From: Citrobacter sp.
GTDB taxonomy: Bacteria; Pseudomonadota; Gammaproteobacteria; Enterobacterales; Enterobacteriaceae
Direction of reading: 5' to 3'
DNA: 9,897 nucleotides
Assembly (NCBI GenBank): GCA_019415335.1
Contig: DXKH01000102.1
Coordinates: 1-9,897 of the forward strand
Shown here piece by piece: positions 4,190-9,897 of this stretch (its first letter is position 1; each line of letters opens with the position of its first letter). The notes beneath the pieces were generated by a model. The model ran no database searches. It had not been told where the DNA came from and worked only from the letters and a program-made list of their open reading frames with translations. The translations under genes and the position numbers were made by a program.

Positions 4190-4531
4190 ATGACCACCAT
4201 CAACGTCTCGACCCCTTCCGTCCAAAGCAGCGGCGGTGGGACAAAAGCCGCCTCCGGGAACAGCGTCTCTGCGCAAATTGCGCAGATTGCGGAAAAAATC
4301 ACCCAACTGACGCAGAAGCTCAAAGACGTCTCAAACGGCAGCGGCAGTGCCGAAGAGAAGCAAAAGCAGCAAGAATTGATCCAGACGCAGATCAAAATGT
4401 TGCAGGCCCAGCTGGCACAGCTACAGCGTCAACAGGCCGAGGAGGCTCAGCAAAAGCAGGAGCAAACCCAGGTTAAAGCGGAAGGCGTTAATTATCCTTC
4501 TGACGACCATCAGATTGATGTCTATATCTGA
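4190..4531 (+). CDS. FlxA-like coiled-coil protein
   Basis: A small soluble protein of 113 residues resembling E. coli FlxA (FlxA-like family). The N-terminus (1-27) is rich in Ser, Thr and Gly. Residues about 28-50 and 58-95 form heptad-like, Gln-rich helices (for example [18 protein letters not shown]), typical of a coiled coil. The tail is acidic and ends HQIDVYI. No signal peptide or membrane segment is seen. FlxA is expressed with flagellar genes but its molecular role is unknown, so none is claimed here. The start has AAAGGA seven bases upstream. The gene occupies the place of yfeN in E. coli, diverges from xapA, and its last 10 bp overlap the end of yfeR. No terminator follows before yfeR. 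Confidence 0.85.
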   Translation: MTTINVSTPSVQSSGGGTKAASGNSVSAQIAQIAEKITQLTQKLKDVSNGSGSAEEKQKQQELIQTQIKMLQAQLAQLQRQQAEEAQQKQEQTQVKAEGVNYPSDDHQIDVYI

Positions 4532-5448
4532 TAGAGCGGATCCTGCGCACGTAAAGACGTTAATGCATTCGCCTGGGTGCGGACCACCTCCCACAGCGCC
4601 TGGGCTGCTGTCGACAGCGAGCGATTCTTGCGCCGCGCCAGCATCAGTTGTCGTTCCACTACCGGCGTCAGTCGCTTCACCTGCAAGTGACTCCCCTGCG
4701 GCAGCGGTAAGGCCAGCGCAGGCAGGATGCTAATGCCGATCCCCGCTTCCACCATCGGAAACAGGGTCGCCGGGTGGCCAATCTCCTGCACAATATTGGC
4801 CTCTATCGCAAAGTGCGCGAGCGCCGCGTCAATGAGCGGCCGACTGCCCGAGGCGTAATCCTGCAACACCAGTCGTTCCTGCTGAAGATCCTGCCAGCTC
4901 ACCCACTCCTGTTGCGCCAGCGGGTGTGCCTGATGGCAAAGCAGAAGGAAGGGTTCGGACAATATCGCTTCGCATTGCAAATCGCTCACCGCGCCGGGAT
5001 CAATCACAATGCCAAAATCCACTTCGCCCTGGCGGATACTTTCCAGCACCCACTGCTGCGGTCGATCGTGCAGGACAAAGTCAATCGCCGGATAGCGCTG
5101 ATTGCTTTGCGCAATGCACTGCGGAATGAGATGGGCGGAGATCGTCTGACTGGCCGCCACGCGGACCGTCCCGGTAAGTTGTGTGCCCACCCTACCCGCT
5201 TCCCGCAGCGTGATGTGCAGTTCATCCAGCAGTCGCTCCAGGCGACCCGCCAACTGTTGCCCGGCGTCCGTTAACACCACTTCACGCGTCGTGCGGTTCA
5301 GCAGTTTCACCCCTGTCTGACGCTCCAGTTCTTTGATACTGTGACTGACCGCCGACTGGCTCAGACCAATACACTCACCGGCCCGACTGAAGCTTCGCTC
5401 CTGAGCAACGGTAACAAACACTCGCAATTGACGCAGAGAATAATTCAT
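4522..5448 (-). CDS. yfeR: YfeR, LysR-type transcriptional regulator
   Basis: A 308-residue LysR-family protein. The N-terminal helix-turn-helix lies around residues 18-37 ([22 protein letters not shown]) and the effector-binding domain covers about 90-290, ending DPLYQI as in E. coli YfeR. The ATG at 5448 was chosen because it gives the E. coli length. A TTG codon directly before it could also be used but adds only one residue. Shine-Dalgarno pairing is poor (TTGAG). It is divergent from yfeH across 89 bp, the usual layout of a LysR regulator and its target. In Salmonella, YfeR was reported to respond to osmolarity and to act on yfeH. Its effector is not known to me. Confidence 0.95.
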   Translation of the reverse strand: MNYSLRQLRVFVTVAQERSFSRAGECIGLSQSAVSHSIKELERQTGVKLLNRTTREVVLTDAGQQLAGRLERLLDELHITLREAGRVGTQLTGTVRVAASQTISAHLIPQCIAQSNQRYPAIDFVLHDRPQQWVLESIRQGEVDFGIVIDPGAVSDLQCEAILSEPFLLLCHQAHPLAQQEWVSWQDLQQERLVLQDYASGSRPLIDAALAHFAIEANIVQEIGHPATLFPMVEAGIGISILPALALPLPQGSHLQVKRLTPVVERQLMLARRKNRSLSTAAQALWEVVRTQANALTSLRAQDPLYQI

Positions 5449-5480
5449 CAACTCAATTCATATATAGATGCAATAAATCA

Positions 5481-5497
5481 ATTTTATTTCTCAAAAT
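5481..5497. promoter_or_regulatory. Possible LysR-type (T-N11-A) box in the yfeR-yfeH gap
   Basis: ATTTTATTTCTCAAAAT is a 5-7-5 inverted repeat containing the T-N11-A pattern of LysR-family sites, midway between divergent yfeR and yfeH. The gap is AT-rich, so such patterns arise by chance. Confidence 0.35.
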
Positions 5498-5537
5498 GAA
5501 AAACGCAAAATGAGGACACCGAATTCCTGGAGTATTT

Positions 5538-6536
5538 ATGAATATTTTTCGTATCCTTGATCCGTTTACCCTGACCCTGATTGCGGTCGTCCTGCTGGCC
5601 TCATTTTTTCCAGCTGAGGGAGATTTTGTTCCTGTTGTTGAAGGCATCACCACCGCTGCCATTGCGCTTCTGTTCTTTATGCATGGGGCGAAACTCTCGC
5701 GCGAAGCCATTATCGCTGGCGGCAGCCACTGGCGTTTGCACCTGTGGGTGATGTGCAGCACCTTCATTCTGTTCCCGGTGCTCGGCGTGCTGTTTGCCTG
5801 GTGGGCGCCGGTCAACGTTGACCCGATGCTGTACACCGGCTTCCTGTATCTGTGCATTTTGCCCGCCACGGTGCAGTCAGCGATTGCCTTTACGTCGCTG
5901 GCGGGAGGGAACGTTGCGGCGGCGGTCTGCTCAGCATCGGCCTCCAGCCTGTTGGGGATTTTCCTTTCACCGCTGTTGGTTGGTCTGGTGATGAACATTC
6001 ACGGCGCAGAAGGCAGCCTGGAGCAGGTCGGCAAAATCATGCTGCAACTGCTGCTGCCGTTTGTGCTTGGTCACCTTTCCCGTCCGTGGATCGGCAAGTG
6101 GGTCGCACGAAATAAAAAATGGATTGCGAAGACTGACCAGACGTCGATTTTGCTGGTGGTTTATTCCGCCTTCAGCGAAGCCGTCGTAAACGGGATCTGG
6201 CACAAAGTGGGCTGGGGATCGCTGCTGTTTATCGTTGTGGTCAGCATTGTGCTACTCGCCATCGTGATTGCCGTAAACATCGTTGTGGCGCGCAAATGCG
6301 GCTTCAACAAAGCCGACGAAATCACGATTGTCTTCTGCGGGTCGAAAAAGAGTCTGGCGAACGGCGTACCCATGGCCAACATCCTCTTCCCGACGTCCGT
6401 CATTGGGATGATGGTGCTGCCGCTGATGATCTTCCACCAGATTCAGTTGATGGTCTGTGCGGTGCTGGCGCGTCGCTATAAGCGCCAGACCGAACAGTTA
6501 CAGGCGCAGCAGGACAGCCGCGCCGCCAAAGCTTAA
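5538..6536 (+). CDS. yfeH: YfeH, SBF-like (bile acid:sodium symporter superfamily) membrane transporter
   Basis: A 332-residue inner-membrane protein with about nine to ten hydrophobic helices, the same length as E. coli YfeH. It belongs to the SBF-like branch related to sodium/bile acid symporters. Two conserved stretches mark the family: LPATVQSAIAFTSLAGGN (108-125), continuing into VAAAVCSASASS, and FCGSKKSLANGVPMANILFP (266-285), which in relatives line the ion and substrate sites. The C-terminal tail (about 311-332) is hydrophilic and cytoplasmic. The start is preceded by GGAG five bases upstream. The natural substrate is unknown. It is divergent from yfeR and probably controlled by it. 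Its stop shares a TTAA tetranucleotide with the stop of convergent ypeB. Confidence 0.95.
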   Translation: MNIFRILDPFTLTLIAVVLLASFFPAEGDFVPVVEGITTAAIALLFFMHGAKLSREAIIAGGSHWRLHLWVMCSTFILFPVLGVLFAWWAPVNVDPMLYTGFLYLCILPATVQSAIAFTSLAGGNVAAAVCSASASSLLGIFLSPLLVGLVMNIHGAEGSLEQVGKIMLQLLLPFVLGHLSRPWIGKWVARNKKWIAKTDQTSILLVVYSAFSEAVVNGIWHKVGWGSLLFIVVVSIVLLAIVIAVNIVVARKCGFNKADEITIVFCGSKKSLANGVPMANILFPTSVIGMMVLPLMIFHQIQLMVCAVLARRYKRQTEQLQAQQDSRAAKA

Positions 6537-6751
6537 AGCGGACGTTTCAGGGGCTGAACCAGCTGGCTCAGCCCTTCGGTTTTGATCAGCAGCGTGATTT
6601 GCATCAGCTCGCCCAGTTTACCTGCCGGGAATTCATCCTTACGGGCAAACCACAGCAGATACTCTTCCGGTACATCGATCAGCCGACGCCCTTTGTATTT
6701 ACCAAACGGCATCACCGTGTTGGCAATCTCAACAAGCTGCTCTTTCTCCAT
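6533..6751 (-). CDS. ypeB: YpeB, DUF3820 family protein
   Basis: A 72-residue soluble protein of the DUF3820 family. It carries the family signatures MPFGKYKG (14-21) and PEEYLLWF (28-35) and ends in a basic VQPLKRPL. No function is established. In other proteins related modules are found next to exonuclease domains, so a nucleic-acid link is possible, but that is inference. The ATG at 6751 follows the ligA stop codon by one base, implying translational coupling with ligA. A GTG at 6760 would overlap ligA and add three residues, and is less likely given the E. coli length. Confidence 0.92.
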   Translation of the reverse strand: MEKEQLVEIANTVMPFGKYKGRRLIDVPEEYLLWFARKDEFPAGKLGELMQITLLIKTEGLSQLVQPLKRPL

Positions 6752-6752
6752 T

Positions 6753-8777
<2,025 letters not shown>

Positions 8778-8784
8778 TCAATGA

Positions 8785-8810
8785 TAAAAAACCCCCGACA
8801 GGCGGGGGTT
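8785..8810 (-). terminator. Rho-independent terminator after zipA
   Basis: An 8-bp stem, AACCCCCG / CGGGGGTT, with a 5-nt loop (8798-8802). On the minus strand the stem is followed by a T run made by the plus-strand A run at 8785-8791. It lies between zipA and ligA, so it would end most zipA transcripts. On the plus strand there is no T tract after the stem. Confidence 0.88.
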
Positions 8811-8840
8811 CAGAAAGGAAGTTGTCGTGCCTTGAGTGTA

Positions 8841-9872
8841 TCAGGCGTTCGCGTCTTTCACTTCGCGGATACGGTCCTGATACTCGCGCAATTTTTGCGG
8901 CGTCATCATCCGACGCTGATCGTCGAGCACTACACCACCGACTTCATCGGCAATATGCTGTGCGGATTGCAGCATCAGTTTGAAGTTCTGCAGTTCGTCA
9001 CCGTAAGACGGCACCTGCATAAAAATGGTCACGCCCGGCGTGGTGAAGTCGACCATTTCTGGATCAAACGTACCCGGGTTTACCATATTCGCCAGGCTGA
9101 ACAACGCCGGGCCGCTGCCATCCGGACTCAGATGACGATGGAAAATATTCATGTCGCCAAATTTGAATCCGGCCTGCTGGATGCTGTTGAGCAGTACTTC
9201 ACCGTTAAGCTCGCTGCCATGATGCGCGGCGACGTTCATGATGATCACCGCTTCTTTACGCTGCGGTTTTTCCACGACAGGCGCTTCTTCAACAACCGGC
9301 TCAGGCTGAGGCTCAACAGCAGGTTCTGCGGGCTGGAAAGCCTGCTGCGACGGCTGCGGTGCCGTCGGCTGAACGGGCTGAACCTGCGGCGCTGCGGGTT
9401 GTTGTTGAACCGGCTGCGGTTGATGCACAGGTTGTTGTGGCGCAGGCTGGTGCACTGGCTGCGGCTGAGCGGATTGCTGCGGCGCAGGCTGCTGTACCGA
9501 TTGCTGCGGCGGACGCTGGGCATGCTGCGGCTGTACCGGTGTTTCAGGCGTTGGCTGAACCGGCTGACGCGGTTGTGCCGACGCATAAGGCGGCTGGTAC
9601 TGGTGTTGCGGCGACTGGCGAGGAGCTTCATGCTCCTGCGGGTTGCCAGGGGCATGATTCACGCGGTGAACACGAACTTCACCAACGCCTTCGTCTGCTT
9701 CAACATCATCGTCATACGAGTCGTCGTCGCGTTTTGATTTCATGCGTTTCAGTGGACGATCGCGGAACATAGAAGATCGTTCTTTACGGCTGGTCCAGAA
9801 ACCATGTACCAGTAAAGCGATTATGGCGATCGCGCCAACAATGATTAATATCAGACGCAAATCCTGCATCAT
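8841..9872 (-). CDS. zipA: ZipA, cell division protein, FtsZ anchor
   Basis: An essential inner-membrane division protein of 343 residues. The N-terminal membrane anchor is residues 6-26 ([21 protein letters not shown]). A charged region (about 28-85) follows, then a Pro/Gln-rich unstructured linker (about 86-195). The globular ZipA C-terminal domain (about 205-343), from [20 protein letters not shown] onward, binds the C-terminal peptide of FtsZ. The start MMQDLRL matches E. coli. The protein is about 15 residues longer than my recollection of the E. coli protein (328), and the difference lies in the linker, where residues 129-142 and 143-156 are near repeats. The promoter region toward cysZ is cut by the window end. 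Confidence 0.97.
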   Translation of the reverse strand: MMQDLRLILIIVGAIAIIALLVHGFWTSRKERSSMFRDRPLKRMKSKRDDDSYDDDVEADEGVGEVRVHRVNHAPGNPQEHEAPRQSPQHQYQPPYASAQPRQPVQPTPETPVQPQHAQRPPQQSVQQPAPQQSAQPQPVHQPAPQQPVHQPQPVQQQPAAPQVQPVQPTAPQPSQQAFQPAEPAVEPQPEPVVEEAPVVEKPQRKEAVIIMNVAAHHGSELNGEVLLNSIQQAGFKFGDMNIFHRHLSPDGSGPALFSLANMVNPGTFDPEMVDFTTPGVTIFMQVPSYGDELQNFKLMLQSAQHIADEVGGVVLDDQRRMMTPQKLREYQDRIREVKDANA

Positions 9873-9897
9873 TATATTCTCTGTTGTTCTAACACCT

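Noticed and set aside
5453..5998. 181-residue minus-strand frame opposite yfeH
   Set aside because: It is antisense to a well-supported transporter gene and its residue content is that of a shadow frame.
8781..9737. 318-residue plus-strand frame opposite zipA, rich in Leu and Arg
   Set aside because: Its repeats are the reverse complement of the Pro/Gln codons of the ZipA linker.

Overview
The window is an ordinary chromosomal segment of an enterobacterium close to Escherichia, Salmonella and Citrobacter. The gene order tRNA-Val, tRNA-Val, tRNA-Lys, xapR, xapB, xapA, (small gene), yfeR, yfeH, ypeB, ligA, zipA is the E. coli K-12 order between gltX and cysZ. Most proteins look near-identical in length to their E. 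coli counterparts as I remember them. The slot that holds yfeN in E. coli holds a FlxA-like gene here. A Citrobacter-like genome is my best guess, but I cannot name the species from the sequence alone.

Positions 1-815: two tRNA-Val(TAC) genes and one tRNA-Lys(TTT) gene are followed by an unusual array. The 3' end of the lysine tRNA (last 18 nt) recurs exactly every 156 bp, three times in total. Each unit carries a Rho-independent terminator hairpin and a GC-rich structured insert. Inside each unit the T arm of the tRNA is present once inverted and once in direct orientation, with about 65 nt replacing one T-loop residue. The architecture resembles the rtT repeats behind tyrT in E. coli. After the array comes a cluster of three REP elements (a BIME). 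The second Val tRNA and the Lys tRNA both carry surprising bases: a C discriminator and a G4-A69 mismatch.

Positions 816-4189: the xanthosine catabolism module lies on the minus strand. xapA (nucleoside phosphorylase) and xapB (nucleoside:proton symporter) are followed by xapR (LysR-type activator). GC-rich hairpins without U tracts lie in both intercistronic gaps. Upstream of xapA is a 236-bp divergent control region containing several inverted repeats.

Positions 4190-4531: a small coiled-coil FlxA-like gene on the plus strand, preceded by a good match to a sigma-28 (FliA) flagellar promoter. This suggests expression together with motility genes. Its end overlaps the end of yfeR.

Positions 4522-6536: the divergent pair yfeR (LysR regulator, minus) and yfeH (SBF-like transporter, plus) share an 89-bp promoter gap.

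Positions 6533-9872: on the minus strand, zipA (cell-division FtsZ anchor) is followed by a strong terminator, then ligA (NAD-dependent DNA ligase), then ypeB (DUF3820) one base after ligA. The coding genes look intact. The novelty lies in the tRNA-tail repeat array, the odd tRNA bases and the probable flagellar-regulon gene.
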